Origin: Curtobacterium sp. MCLR17_007
GTDB taxonomy: Bacteria; Actinomycetota; Actinomycetes; Actinomycetales; Microbacteriaceae
Length of the DNA stretch: 64,000 bases
Direction of reading: 5' to 3'
Assembly: GCF_003234655.2 (NCBI RefSeq)
Contig: NZ_CP126271.1
Location: 248,001-312,000, forward strand
The position numbers and the translations under genes were made by a program. The stretch's first letter is position 1; each line of letters opens with the position of its first letter. Under the pieces are notes generated by a model, which saw only the letters and a program-made list of their open reading frames with translations, was not told the DNA's origin and ran no database searches. Of the stretch, positions 52,223 through 60,378 are shown piece by piece.

Positions 52223-53740
52223 TCAGTGCGTCCGGGGGAGTCGCGGGACGGTCCCGTTGCCCGGGTCGTACCCGCTGTCCCGGATGACCCGCAGCGCGGT
52301 GGTGTCGCTGTGGACCGAGTGCACCACGACCCGACGGGTCCGCCGGAGTGCACGCCGGGCCCCCGGGGTCGCGAAGAGGCCGCCGAGCACGAGACCGGCC
52401 CCGATGCCGAGCGCGACGGACACCGCGGCGACGAAGTCGAGTGCCGCGCTCGAGGTCCCCGACATGAAGTTCAGCAGCGCGTTGGACACCGCGACACCGG
52501 GCAGCAGAGCGCCGCAGAACGCCGGGACCGAGATCGCCGACACCGCCGTCCGCATCCGGACCGCGGCGTAGGTCGACAGGACACCGAGCAACACCGCGGC
52601 GAGGAACGTCGCGCCGAGCAGTGGGAGTCCGAGCTGCCGGAGTCCCCAGAGTGACGCCCCGGCGGCGACCGAGAACACGACGGCGACGGGGATGACGCGG
52701 GCGCTGGCCTGCTGCACGAAGCAGTTCGCCGCCGCGGACACCACCGTCAACGACAGGGACGCCCAGAGCGGCAGGGTCTGCGTGACGATGCCCGACGGGT
52801 CCACCTCGAGGTGCAGCCACTTCGTCAGCGCGATCCCCGCGGGCACCCCGACCACGATGGCGGCGATCACCAGCCCGATGTAGAACGCCCGGGCCACGGC
52901 CATCGCCCGGAACCCGGAGATCGCGTCCTGTGCCCAGGTGACCAGCGCCACGTGCGGCAGGAGCAGGACCACCAGTGCGGCGACCATCGTGGCGGCGCCC
53001 GCGGGCTGCAGCACCCCGGCGCCGATCGCGAGCGTGCCGATCACCGACGCGACGGCTCCCTGCGCTCCCGAGACGAAGAACTGGGGGTAGCCGCGGCCGG
53101 TCAACCAGCGGCCGGACACGATGATCCCCAGCATGAGCACGAAGGCGCCGACGCCGGCGCGCCACCCGCCACCGGCCTGCATCGCCACCGAGGTGCCGAG
53201 GACCGAGAGCCCGACGTCGGCGACCCACGTCGGCCACCGCGAGGGCATCCGCAGCACCGCGACCAGGGCGCTGACCGCCGAGGTCATGTCGCGCTCGTCG
53301 TGGATGACGTCGTCGACGATCTGGTTCGCCCACGCCAGCCGGTTGAGGTCCGACCCGTCCGACCGCACCGTGCGCATCTTGACAAGCGCCGGGCCCTCGG
53401 CCGGGGCGTACTGGATCGTCACGGAGCTGCCTGAGAAGTCGAGTTCGAGCGGCGCCAGGTTCCACTTCGTCGCCACGGCGACCAGCGCGATCTCGACGCT
53501 GCGCGTGTCGGCACCCGAGGCGAGCATCACCTCGGCGACGTCGAGGCAGAAGTCGACGATCTGCACCGCCGTGTACTGGGCGGCGGCCTGGCGGTCCGGC
53601 TCGACGTGCTCGTAGATCGAGCCCCGGAGCCGCGCGCGGATGTCCCGCAGGTCGTGCTGCGCGACGCTGCGGGCGCGCGGGCGGTGCGGTGGACGAGGGG
53701 GGCGGCCCGTCCGGGGTGCTGGCTGGAGCGGATCGGGCAT
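52223..53740 (-). CDS. Threonine/serine exporter family protein (ThrE-like)
   Basis: A 505-residue fused exporter of the ThrE (ThrP/ThrE_2) family. A soluble N-terminal region (~1-160) leads into ten or so helices. IVDFCLDVAEVMLASGADTRSVE is the conserved entry, and the second half has NCFVQQASARVIPVAVVFSVAAGAS. It probably exports threonine and serine or small peptides. The ATG at 53740 has CACAAT six nt upstream (minus strand). Divergent from the kinase-like gene at 53811. Confidence 0.88.
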   Translation of the reverse strand: MPDPLQPAPRTGRPPRPPHRPRARSVAQHDLRDIRARLRGSIYEHVEPDRQAAAQYTAVQIVDFCLDVAEVMLASGADTRSVEIALVAVATKWNLAPLELDFSGSSVTIQYAPAEGPALVKMRTVRSDGSDLNRLAWANQIVDDVIHDERDMTSAVSALVAVLRMPSRWPTWVADVGLSVLGTSVAMQAGGGWRAGVGAFVLMLGIIVSGRWLTGRGYPQFFVSGAQGAVASVIGTLAIGAGVLQPAGAATMVAALVVLLLPHVALVTWAQDAISGFRAMAVARAFYIGLVIAAIVVGVPAGIALTKWLHLEVDPSGIVTQTLPLWASLSLTVVSAAANCFVQQASARVIPVAVVFSVAAGASLWGLRQLGLPLLGATFLAAVLLGVLSTYAAVRMRTAVSAISVPAFCGALLPGVAVSNALLNFMSGTSSAALDFVAAVSVALGIGAGLVLGGLFATPGARRALRRTRRVVVHSVHSDTTALRVIRDSGYDPGNGTVPRLPRTH

Positions 53741-53810
53741 CACGCCATTGTGCCTGGCGCCCGCCACCGCGTCCTCCACGCGCGCTGGACGCTCGGCTAG
53801 CGTGGCCGGC

Positions 53811-54515
53811 ATGACGTCGACGTCGGAGGACACCGCCCGCGCGCTGCTGGCCGATCTCGATCCCGGGGCCACCCACCTCGACGTGGACGCGCTCCTGCGC
53901 GCGGCCGGGTGGACGCCGTCCGGGGTGGGCGACTGGGCCTGGGCGCTCCGGTCACCGGACGGCGGTGTCGTCGCGCGGATCAGTCCGTTCGACCCCGCGG
54001 GGCCGTACGCGGCGATGCTCTACCGGATCGCGTCCGACACCGGGCAGGTGCCGGCGCTGTTCGCCCACCGGGTCCTCGACGGCGGTGGTGACCTGATCCT
54101 GATGGAGCCGTTGTCGTCGGTGCCGGAAGCCGAGGCGGCGACGTTCCTGGCGTCGGTCGTGGTCGGTTCGCCTGCGGTCGGAGCGCTCGCACACCACCTC
54201 CACCAGGTCCACGCCCGCGGTGCTGCCGAGCAGCCGTGGTGGGGTCCACTCGACGACAACCCGGCGAACGTGATGCGGGGTGCCGACGGCCGCCTCGTGC
54301 TGACCGACCCCTACTACGCGGACGGACCGGACCTGTACCGCACGGTGCTCGAGGACCCGGACCGCGTCGTCCGGGCCTTCCCCGCGGACCGTCGACGGTT
54401 CATGACGGAGCTGCCGCTGGCCGGCTCCGGCGGGTGGGCCGCTGGCGAGGCGGAGCGGATGCGCGCGGCGCTCGCCGCGGCGGATGCCCGGCTCAGCGCG
54501 GGCGACGGACGCTGA
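53811..54515 (+). CDS. Phosphotransferase (kinase)-like hypothetical protein
   Basis: 234 residues. The middle has HQVHARG, then LDDNPANVMRGADGRLVLTDPYYADG, which resembles the catalytic-loop/metal-loop pair of aminoglycoside-phosphotransferase-type kinases (GDxxxxN...DxD) but with a degenerate first Asp and no clear G-loop. A minimal or inactive kinase fold is therefore possible. No close family recognised. TAGCGT (53798-53803) ends seven nt before the ATG. Overlaps the convergent small membrane gene by 23 bp. Confidence 0.6.
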   Translation: MTSTSEDTARALLADLDPGATHLDVDALLRAAGWTPSGVGDWAWALRSPDGGVVARISPFDPAGPYAAMLYRIASDTGQVPALFAHRVLDGGGDLILMEPLSSVPEAEAATFLASVVVGSPAVGALAHHLHQVHARGAAEQPWWGPLDDNPANVMRGADGRLVLTDPYYADGPDLYRTVLEDPDRVVRAFPADRRRFMTELPLAGSGGWAAGEAERMRAALAAADARLSAGDGR

Positions 54516-54747
54516 GGCGTCCGGCAGCGAAGGCGGCGGCGACTGCTCCGGCAACGGCGAGGCCGACACCGGTCCACAGCTGCCAGTCGATGGTGCCCGC
54601 GACGAACGCGTAGTCGGACAGCGGGGCGTACGCGTACCAGCCGGACGAGGGGCGTGGCGTGGTGGCCGCCACGACGACGCCGGCGACGACGGCCGCCAGG
54701 CCGAGCCACAGCGTCACGTGGGTCCAGGTGCGGGGGCGGGCCGTCAT
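54493..54747 (-). CDS. Small membrane protein, 84 residues
   Basis: Two hydrophobic segments (VTLWLGLAAVVAGVVVAATT; WTGVGLAVAGAVAAAFAAG) flank a short loop with SSGWYAYAPLSDYAF. No family recognised. The ATG at 54747 has TACCCT (plus-strand 54755-54760) seven nt upstream, so a leaderless mRNA is likely. Its 3' end overlaps the kinase-like gene on the other strand. Confidence 0.65.
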   Translation of the reverse strand: MTARPRTWTHVTLWLGLAAVVAGVVVAATTPRPSSGWYAYAPLSDYAFVAGTIDWQLWTGVGLAVAGAVAAAFAAGRLSVRRPR

Positions 54748-54766
54748 GCTCTCGAGGGTACTGAGA

Positions 54767-54814
54767 GACGGACAGGAGGCGCGGTGCCAGCCGGCACCGC
54801 GCCTCCTGTCCGTC
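54767..54814. terminator. Terminator hairpin with perfect 22-bp arms (GGAGG family)
   Basis: GACGGACAGGAGGCGCGGTGCC (54767-54788), loop AGCC, and its exact reverse complement (54793-54814), just after the OsmC stop (minus strand). The longest perfect member of the family here. Confidence 0.88.
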
Positions 54815-54826
54815 AGGTGGTGACGA

Positions 54827-55267
54827 CTACTGCTCGAACGTCGCGTTCAGCGAGATGTCGACACCGGTGAGCGCCTTGCTGACGGGGCAGGTCGCCTTGG
54901 CGTCCTCGGCGGCCTTCTGGAAGGCGGCCTCGTCGATCCCGGAGACCTCGCCGTGGACGGTCAGCACGATGCCGGTGAGCTTGAACCCGCCGGCGCTGTC
55001 CGGGCCGAGCGAGACGTCGGCCTTGACGTCGAGGGCTTCGACGGTGCCGCCGGCTTCGCCGAGGACCGCGGAGAATTGCATCGCGTAGCAGGCGGAGTGC
55101 GCTGCGGCGATGAGTTCCTCGGGGCTGGTGGTGCCGTTCGCGTCCTCGGCAGCGCGCTTCGGGAACGACACGTCGTAGGTGCCGACCTTCGAGCTGGAGA
55201 GTTCGACCTGGCCGGAGCCGTCGTTCAGGCCACCGTTCCAGGCGGTACGTGCGGTGCGCGTGGGCAT
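54827..55267 (-). CDS. OsmC/Ohr-family peroxidase
   Basis: 146 residues. The two reactive cysteines are in HSACYAMQFS and KATCPVSKAL, and the GTTSPEELIAAAHSAC segment is the family's hallmark. It reduces organic hydroperoxides, with Cys at the active site. AAAGGAA precedes the ATG by ~4 nt. It faces the zinc alcohol dehydrogenase across 185 bp that include a dyad. Confidence 0.92.
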   Translation of the reverse strand: MPTRTARTAWNGGLNDGSGQVELSSSKVGTYDVSFPKRAAEDANGTTSPEELIAAAHSACYAMQFSAVLGEAGGTVEALDVKADVSLGPDSAGGFKLTGIVLTVHGEVSGIDEAAFQKAAEDAKATCPVSKALTGVDISLNATFEQ

Positions 55268-55325
55268 GCCGTTCCTTTCGTCGTGGGGGTGCGGCCGATC
55301 GGCCTCGCCAGAGCCGAGTCAATCG

Positions 55326-55341
55326 GAGAACGACCGTTCTC
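55326..55341. promoter_or_regulatory. Dyad between OsmC and alcohol dehydrogenase genes
   Basis: GAGAACG-ac-CGTTCTC, a perfect 7+7 inverted repeat. It sits nearer the OsmC promoter side of the divergent region. It could be a redox-responsive operator; no regulator gene is adjacent. Confidence 0.5.
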
Positions 55342-55452
55342 GCAACCCGCTCTCGGTGAAGACGCAGGCTCGGTACGACCCCGGCCCGGCCGACGCGTCC
55401 CTGTCCGGTCTCCGCACGCCTCGGAGTGAACGACAGGTGTAGTTTTGCGGGC

Positions 55453-56496
55453 ATGCGTGCAGTCGTCTTCGAGCGGTACCAGACCTTCCCCTCCCTGACC
55501 GAGGTCCCGAAGCCGACACCCGGTCCGGGTGAGGTCCTGCTGCGGGTCGCCGGAGCCGGCGCCTGCCACTCCGACGTCGCCGTGTACCGCGAGTTCCAGC
55601 AGGGACAGCCCGGTGCGCAGGCACCCGCGTTCACCCTGGGGCACGAGAACTCCGGGTGGGTCGAATCCGTCGGGGACGGTGTGACGGGCTTCACCGAGGG
55701 CGACGCCTACTTGGTCTACGGCCCGACCGGGTGCGGCCACTGCACCTTCTGCTCGAAGGGGCAGGACACCTACTGCGTGAACGCCGCCACCAACCCGGCG
55801 GCGGGCATCGGCCTGGGGCGCGACGGCGGGATGGCCGAGTACGTGACCGTCCCGGCGCGCAACCTCGTGCCGCTCGGCGACGCGGACCCGATCGCCGCCG
55901 CACCCCTCAGCGACGCCGGCCTGACGCCGTACCACGCGATCAAGAACGCCCTGCCGAACCTGGCCGGGGGCGGACGCTTCGCCCTGGTCGTCGGCCTCGG
56001 CGGCCTCGGCCAGATCGCCGTGCAGATCCTGACGGCACTGACCGGCGCGACGGTCATCGCGACCGACATGAAGCAGGACGCGATGGACCGCGCTGCCGAG
56101 CGCGGCGCGGTCACGGTCCCCGGCGGTCCCGACCAGGCGGACCGCATCCGCGAGGTCACCGGTGGCCGAGGCGTCGACGCGGCGTTCGACTTCGTCGGGG
56201 CGGCACCCACGATCCGGGTCGCGCAGGCGTCGATGGCCGTGGGCGGGCGGTTCACGGTGGTCGGGATCGCGGGCGGCACCACGGAGTGGAACTTCTTCTC
56301 GACGCCGTACGAGTCGACGATCACGAACACGTACTGGGGAACGATCGAGGACCTGCACGAGGTCGTCGCGATGTACCGCGCGGGGCAGATCGTGCCGGAC
56401 GTCGAGCGGTACTCGATGGACGACGCACTCGAGGCGTACCGGAAGCTCGAGGCCGGCGAACTGTCCGGCCGGGCGGTCGTGGTCCCCTCGGCCTGA
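55453..56496 (+). CDS. Zinc-dependent alcohol dehydrogenase (MDR superfamily)
   Basis: 347 residues. Catalytic-zinc ligands are Cys in GACHSDV and His/Glu in LGHENSGWV. The structural-zinc cysteines are in GPTGCGHCTFCSKGQDTYC. The NAD domain has VVGLGGLGQIAVQIL. It oxidises alcohols or reduces aldehydes with NAD(P)+. TAGTTT (55440-55445) ends seven nt before the ATG; an in-frame ATG 27 nt upstream is rejected. Confidence 0.93.
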   Translation: MRAVVFERYQTFPSLTEVPKPTPGPGEVLLRVAGAGACHSDVAVYREFQQGQPGAQAPAFTLGHENSGWVESVGDGVTGFTEGDAYLVYGPTGCGHCTFCSKGQDTYCVNAATNPAAGIGLGRDGGMAEYVTVPARNLVPLGDADPIAAAPLSDAGLTPYHAIKNALPNLAGGGRFALVVGLGGLGQIAVQILTALTGATVIATDMKQDAMDRAAERGAVTVPGGPDQADRIREVTGGRGVDAAFDFVGAAPTIRVAQASMAVGGRFTVVGIAGGTTEWNFFSTPYESTITNTYWGTIEDLHEVVAMYRAGQIVPDVERYSMDDALEAYRKLEAGELSGRAVVVPSA

Positions 56497-56657
56497 CCCC
56501 TCCTGCACGTCAGGAGCCTCCGGACCACCCCCGCAACTGGGGCTGTGTCGCGCCGTCGGCACTTGTGACGATCGTTCGGCAGCGCGAACAGGGCGCGCTG
56601 CCAACGACCCGCACCGGGTCGGCGGCCCGCGCCGTTCTCCGCGGGAGCAGGGGAACC

Positions 56658-57818
56658 ATGCGCAGGACCCACATCTGGACCAGGACCGTCACCGCCGTCA
56701 CCGCGGTGGCGATCGCGCTCGCCGGCGCGCTCGTCGTCGCGGCACCGGCGCAGGCAGCCACCTACACGGCACTTCTGCCCGCCGGCTCGAAGCTCTACCC
56801 CGGTGACTCGGTGACGAGTCCGAACGGGCAGTACCGCGTGGTCATGCAGGGCGACGGCAACCTGGTCGAGTACGGGATCGGGAACGTCGTCATGTGGGCG
56901 TCGAACACCGCGAACAAGCCCGGGGCCGTCGCGGTGGCGCGCAAGGACGGCTACCTGGTGCTCACGATGAACGGCGTCATCTTCGCCAAGTGGGGTCCGA
57001 ACGGGTACACCTCGAAGGGCTTCTCGGTCGAAGCGGACGGGTCGATGCGCACGACGGACACCGCGGGTGCCGTGCGCTGGCAGATCGCGTCGTTCCAGGG
57101 CCGGGTCCCCGCCGGCACCGTCCTGACCGCGGGCACGACGCTCCGCACGGACGCCAGCACCTCATGCGTGCTGACGATGCAGGCCGACGGCAACCTGGTG
57201 CAGTACACGAACGGCCGGGCGACGTGGTCGACGAGGACCTACCGGAACCCGGGGGCCTGGACCGCGGTGCAGGCCGACGGCAACCTGGTCGTCTACCGCG
57301 CCGACCGCAAGGCGATCTGGTCGACCAAGACCTACCGGGCCGGTGGCGGGCAGCTGCTCCTGCAGGTCGACGGCAACGTCGTGCTCTACGGCAAGGCCGG
57401 CACCAGGGTCTGGTCCGCCAAGCCGATCAGCACGATGCAGTGGCCGGTCGTCAGCCGCGTCATCAGCGGCCGCTACGGCGACGACCGCGGCGCCGGGCAC
57501 GTCCCGCGCTACCACCAGGGCACCGACGCCGCCGTGCCGATCGGGACGCCGGTGTACTCGTCCGGTCCCGGCACCGTCACGAAGACCGTCGCGAACGACC
57601 CGTCCTACGGCAACTACGTCGTGGTGACCTACGGCGTGACGACCGTGCTGACGGCGCACCTCAGCAAGATCGAGGTGACGACGGGCCAGACGGTCGGTGC
57701 CGAGCAGGAGATCGCGAAGTCGGGCAACACCGGCCAGTCGACCGGGCCGCACGTGCACGTCGAGACGCGGGTGAACGGGAACCTGGTGGACCCGCTGACG
57801 GTCCTGCAGTTCCGCTGA
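56658..57818 (+). CDS. Secreted B-lectin-repeat M23 metallopeptidase
   Basis: 386 residues. Signal peptide TRTVTAVTAVAIALAGALVVAAPAQA. Residues ~38-265 carry four D-mannose-binding (bulb-type lectin) motifs: QGDGNLVEY, QADGNLVQY, QADGNLVVY and the variant QVDGNVVLY. C-terminal M23 (LytM) domain ~280-386 has HQGTDAA, LTAHLS and GPHVHVE, which supply the zinc ligands and catalytic His. It likely cleaves peptidoglycan cross-bridges while the lectin part binds wall or surface glycans. GGGGAA precedes the ATG. A tandem 20-bp repeat spans its stop codon. Confidence 0.9.
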   Translation: MRRTHIWTRTVTAVTAVAIALAGALVVAAPAQAATYTALLPAGSKLYPGDSVTSPNGQYRVVMQGDGNLVEYGIGNVVMWASNTANKPGAVAVARKDGYLVLTMNGVIFAKWGPNGYTSKGFSVEADGSMRTTDTAGAVRWQIASFQGRVPAGTVLTAGTTLRTDASTSCVLTMQADGNLVQYTNGRATWSTRTYRNPGAWTAVQADGNLVVYRADRKAIWSTKTYRAGGGQLLLQVDGNVVLYGKAGTRVWSAKPISTMQWPVVSRVISGRYGDDRGAGHVPRYHQGTDAAVPIGTPVYSSGPGTVTKTVANDPSYGNYVVVTYGVTTVLTAHLSKIEVTTGQTVGAEQEIAKSGNTGQSTGPHVHVETRVNGNLVDPLTVLQFR

Positions 57819-57840
57819 CGGTCCTGCAGTTCCGCTGACG
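57793..57840 (+). repeat. 20-bp tandem repeat across the stop codon of the M23 gene
   Basis: CGCTGACGGTCCTGCAGTTC occurs at 57793-57812 and again at 57813-57832, with a third partial copy (CGCTGACG, then TTCCTGC). The stop codon 57816-57818 lies in the second copy. It is probably a small slippage duplication. Confidence 0.85.
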
Positions 57841-57866
57841 TTCCTGCCTTCCCGCCGCCCTCCGGT

Positions 57867-58568
57867 TCAGGCCGTCGGGGCGACTGACCGCAGCTCGGCG
57901 GCCCGGTTCGACGACGACCGGGCGGCGTACCCGATACGGCTCTCGCGGACGTGCCACCCCATGCGCTCCGCGGCCTGCTCGACGTCGCCGGCGTCGATCG
58001 CAGCCAGGATCCGGCGGTGGTCCGGCCACAGCCGCTTGCCGCGCGACGCGGTGTCGAGCGCGTACAGCCACTCGATCTTCCGGGACAGTTGCACGAGCAG
58101 GGTCGCGAGCGTGGTGCTCCCCGACAGCTCGGCGACCAGGAAGTGGAAGCGCTCGTTGAGCTCGACGAGCAGGTCGAGTTCGTCGCGCTCGACGGCGGCG
58201 TCACCCGCGTCGAGCACCGTCCCGAGCTCGCGTCGGACACGCCACCAGTCCTCGGGCGGGGCGTCGGCGTCGAACAGGGTGCGCGCACGGACGGCGGCGC
58301 GGCGGGCGGTGGCGATCTCCAGCGACTCGCGGACGGCGAACAGGTCGTCGGCCTCGTCGAAGGGGATCTCGGCGATCCGGGACCCGGCGTTCGGTCGGGA
58401 CACCACGAAGCCCTCGCCCTCGAGCCCGCGCAGGGCTTCGCGGACGGGCACCCGCGAAACGCCGTAGCGCTCCGCGAGGAAGGCCTCGGTCACACGGGTG
58501 CCCGGCTGCAGGGCACCCGCCACGATGTCGCGACGGATCGCGTCGAGGACCCCGCCACCGTTCAGCAC
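57867..58568 (-). CDS. GntR-family regulator with FCD domain
   Basis: 233 residues. N-terminal winged helix (VLDAIRRDIVAGALQPGTRVTEAFLAERYGVSRVPVREALRGLEGEGFVVSRPNAGSRIAEI), then an FCD effector domain with the metal-site pattern RESLEIATARRAA...ELNERFHFLVAELSG...DHRRILAAIDAGDVEQAAERMGWHV. It likely responds to a carboxylate or amino-acid-like ligand and controls the transporter operon on the same strand. GTG start. Confidence 0.9.
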   Translation of the reverse strand: MLNGGGVLDAIRRDIVAGALQPGTRVTEAFLAERYGVSRVPVREALRGLEGEGFVVSRPNAGSRIAEIPFDEADDLFAVRESLEIATARRAAVRARTLFDADAPPEDWWRVRRELGTVLDAGDAAVERDELDLLVELNERFHFLVAELSGSTTLATLLVQLSRKIEWLYALDTASRGKRLWPDHRRILAAIDAGDVEQAAERMGWHVRESRIGYAARSSSNRAAELRSVAPTA

Positions 58569-58607
58569 GTGGGACAGCGTCTCACGCCGCGGTCGGTGCC
58601 AGGCCCC

Positions 58608-58739
58608 GGCCCGCCCCCGGGACGACGCAGTGCGTCGAGCAGGTCCGTCACGCGGCGGCCTCGGTCAGACCCTGGCCCGCCACCGGGACGACGCAGTGCG
58701 TCGAGCAGGTCCGTCACGCGGCGGCCTCGGCCAGCCCCC
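58608..58739. repeat. 66-bp tandem duplication of the ATPase gene 3' end
   Basis: Copy A 58608-58673 and copy B 58674-58739 differ at about four positions. A third, more diverged copy begins at 58740 inside the ATPase gene. Copy B holds that gene's stop (58714-58716), and copy A holds the matching triplet at 58648-58650. The spacer between the ATPase and GntR genes is thus largely made of duplicated 3' coding sequence. Confidence 0.85.
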
Positions 58740-60378
58740 GGCCCGGGATCGCCTCGAGCAGGTCGCGCGTGTACTGCTCCCGCGGTGCGTCGAACACCGC
58801 CCGCACCGAGCCCCGTTCGACGACCCTGCCGCGCCGCATCACCACGACGTCGTCGGCGATCCGCCGGACCACGCCGAGGTCGTGCGTGATGAACAGGTAG
58901 CTCAGCCCGAGCCGGTCCTGCAGCTCGTCGAGCAGGGACAACACCTGCTCCTGCACCAGGACGTCGAGGGCCGACACCGCCTCGTCGAGGATGAGCACCT
59001 CGGGCTCGAGGGCGAGCGCACGGGCGATGGCCACGCGCTGCCGCTGCCCGCCGGAGAGCTCGTTCGGCCGCAGCTGCGCGACCGATCGCGGGAGTGCGAC
59101 CTGGTCGAGCAGCGTCGCGACCCGCTCGGTCCGGGTGTCGCGGTCACCCACGCCGAACACCCGCAGCGGTTCGTCGATGATCCGCTCGATGGTCGACGTC
59201 GGGTCGAGGGACCCGTAGGGGTCCTGGAACACCGGCTGCACGCGCCGTCGGATCGCCCGTCGTTCGGCTCCGCGCGCCGTCCCGATGGCGTGGCCGTCGA
59301 TGAGCGCCGTGCCGGAGGTCGGTAGCTCGAGTCCGAGCAGGATCCGAGCGACCGTGGTCTTGCCGGATCCGGACTCGCCCACCACGGCGGTGGTCGTGCC
59401 CCGCCGCACCGAGAACGAGACCCCGTCCGATGCCCGGAGCGTCCCCGCGCCGCGCCCGCGCAGCTTGTACTCCTTGACCAGGTCCGACACGACGAGGACC
59501 GGCTCCCCGCGACCGGTCGGCTCGGCGGGGGCGGCCGACAGCGCCGGGGCCGCCGCGATGAGCCGCTTGGTGTACTCGTGCTGCGGGTCGCGGAGGATCG
59601 CCTCGGGAGCGCCCTGCTCGACGACCTCGCCGTCGAGCATCACCACGATCCGGTCGGTCCGGTCGGCCGCGACACCCAGGTCGTGCGTGACGAACAGCAG
59701 CGTGGTGCCGTGCTGGTCGACGAGGGTCTGCAGGTGGTCGAGGATCTGCCGCTGCACCGTGACGTCGAGCGCGCTGGTCGGCTCGTCCGCGATGAGCAGC
59801 TCCGGTTGCCGTGCCAGGGCGATCGCGATGAGGATCCGCTGCCGCATCCCACCGGAGAACTCGTGCGGGTACTGGTCCGCGCGCCGACCGGCCTCGGGGA
59901 TCCCGGCCTCGGTCATGAGCGCCACCACGCGGTCGCGGACGGTTCGACGGCCGCGCAGCCCACCGGCCCGGAGCGTGTCGGCGATCTGCGCGCCGACCCG
60001 CATCGCCGGGTTGAGGTTCGTCGACGGGTCCTGCGGCACCAGCCCGATCCGGCCGCCGCGCACCGGGCGCATCACGGACTCGTCCGCGGTGCCGATGTCG
60101 ACGGGTCCCAGGTGGATCGACCCGCCCGTGATGTGTCCGGCTCCGGGCAGCAGCCGCAGCACGGCCGCGATGAGCGTCGACTTGCCGGATCCGGACTGGC
60201 CGACGATCGCGACGCGCTCGCCGCGGCGGACGTCCAGGTCGACGCCGTGCAGCACCTCGCGCTCGCCGAACGCGACCCGCAGGTCGCGGACCGACAGCAG
60301 GGGCTCGCGGTGGTCGACGGACGGGAGGCCCGGCTCGGCCCCGGTGGGTGTGCTGCGGTCGTCAGCGTCCTGTGGCAT
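58714..60378 (-). CDS. Fused dual ABC ATPase (DppD-DppF/GsiA type)
   Basis: 554 residues with two nucleotide-binding domains. N-half: Walker A GQSGSGKS, signature FSGGMRQR, Walker B LLIADEP, ending THDLGVA. C-half (~295-540): GESGSGKT, LSGGQRQR, LILDEA, THDLGVV. It has the same single-chain layout as the ATPase at 19303 but is a different orthologue group. Its start overlaps the GGT gene's end by 17 bp. Its 3' end is duplicated downstream. Confidence 0.93.
   Translation of the reverse strand: MPQDADDRSTPTGAEPGLPSVDHREPLLSVRDLRVAFGEREVLHGVDLDVRRGERVAIVGQSGSGKSTLIAAVLRLLPGAGHITGGSIHLGPVDIGTADESVMRPVRGGRIGLVPQDPSTNLNPAMRVGAQIADTLRAGGLRGRRTVRDRVVALMTEAGIPEAGRRADQYPHEFSGGMRQRILIAIALARQPELLIADEPTSALDVTVQRQILDHLQTLVDQHGTTLLFVTHDLGVAADRTDRIVVMLDGEVVEQGAPEAILRDPQHEYTKRLIAAAPALSAAPAEPTGRGEPVLVVSDLVKEYKLRGRGAGTLRASDGVSFSVRRGTTTAVVGESGSGKTTVARILLGLELPTSGTALIDGHAIGTARGAERRAIRRRVQPVFQDPYGSLDPTSTIERIIDEPLRVFGVGDRDTRTERVATLLDQVALPRSVAQLRPNELSGGQRQRVAIARALALEPEVLILDEAVSALDVLVQEQVLSLLDELQDRLGLSYLFITHDLGVVRRIADDVVVMRRGRVVERGSVRAVFDAPREQYTRDLLEAIPGRGLAEAAA

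Noticed and set aside
58608..58739. Insertion sequence remnant or attachment site
   Set aside because: The repeat matches the 3' end of the adjacent ATPase gene itself, so local tandem duplication explains it; no integrase or tRNA is nearby.
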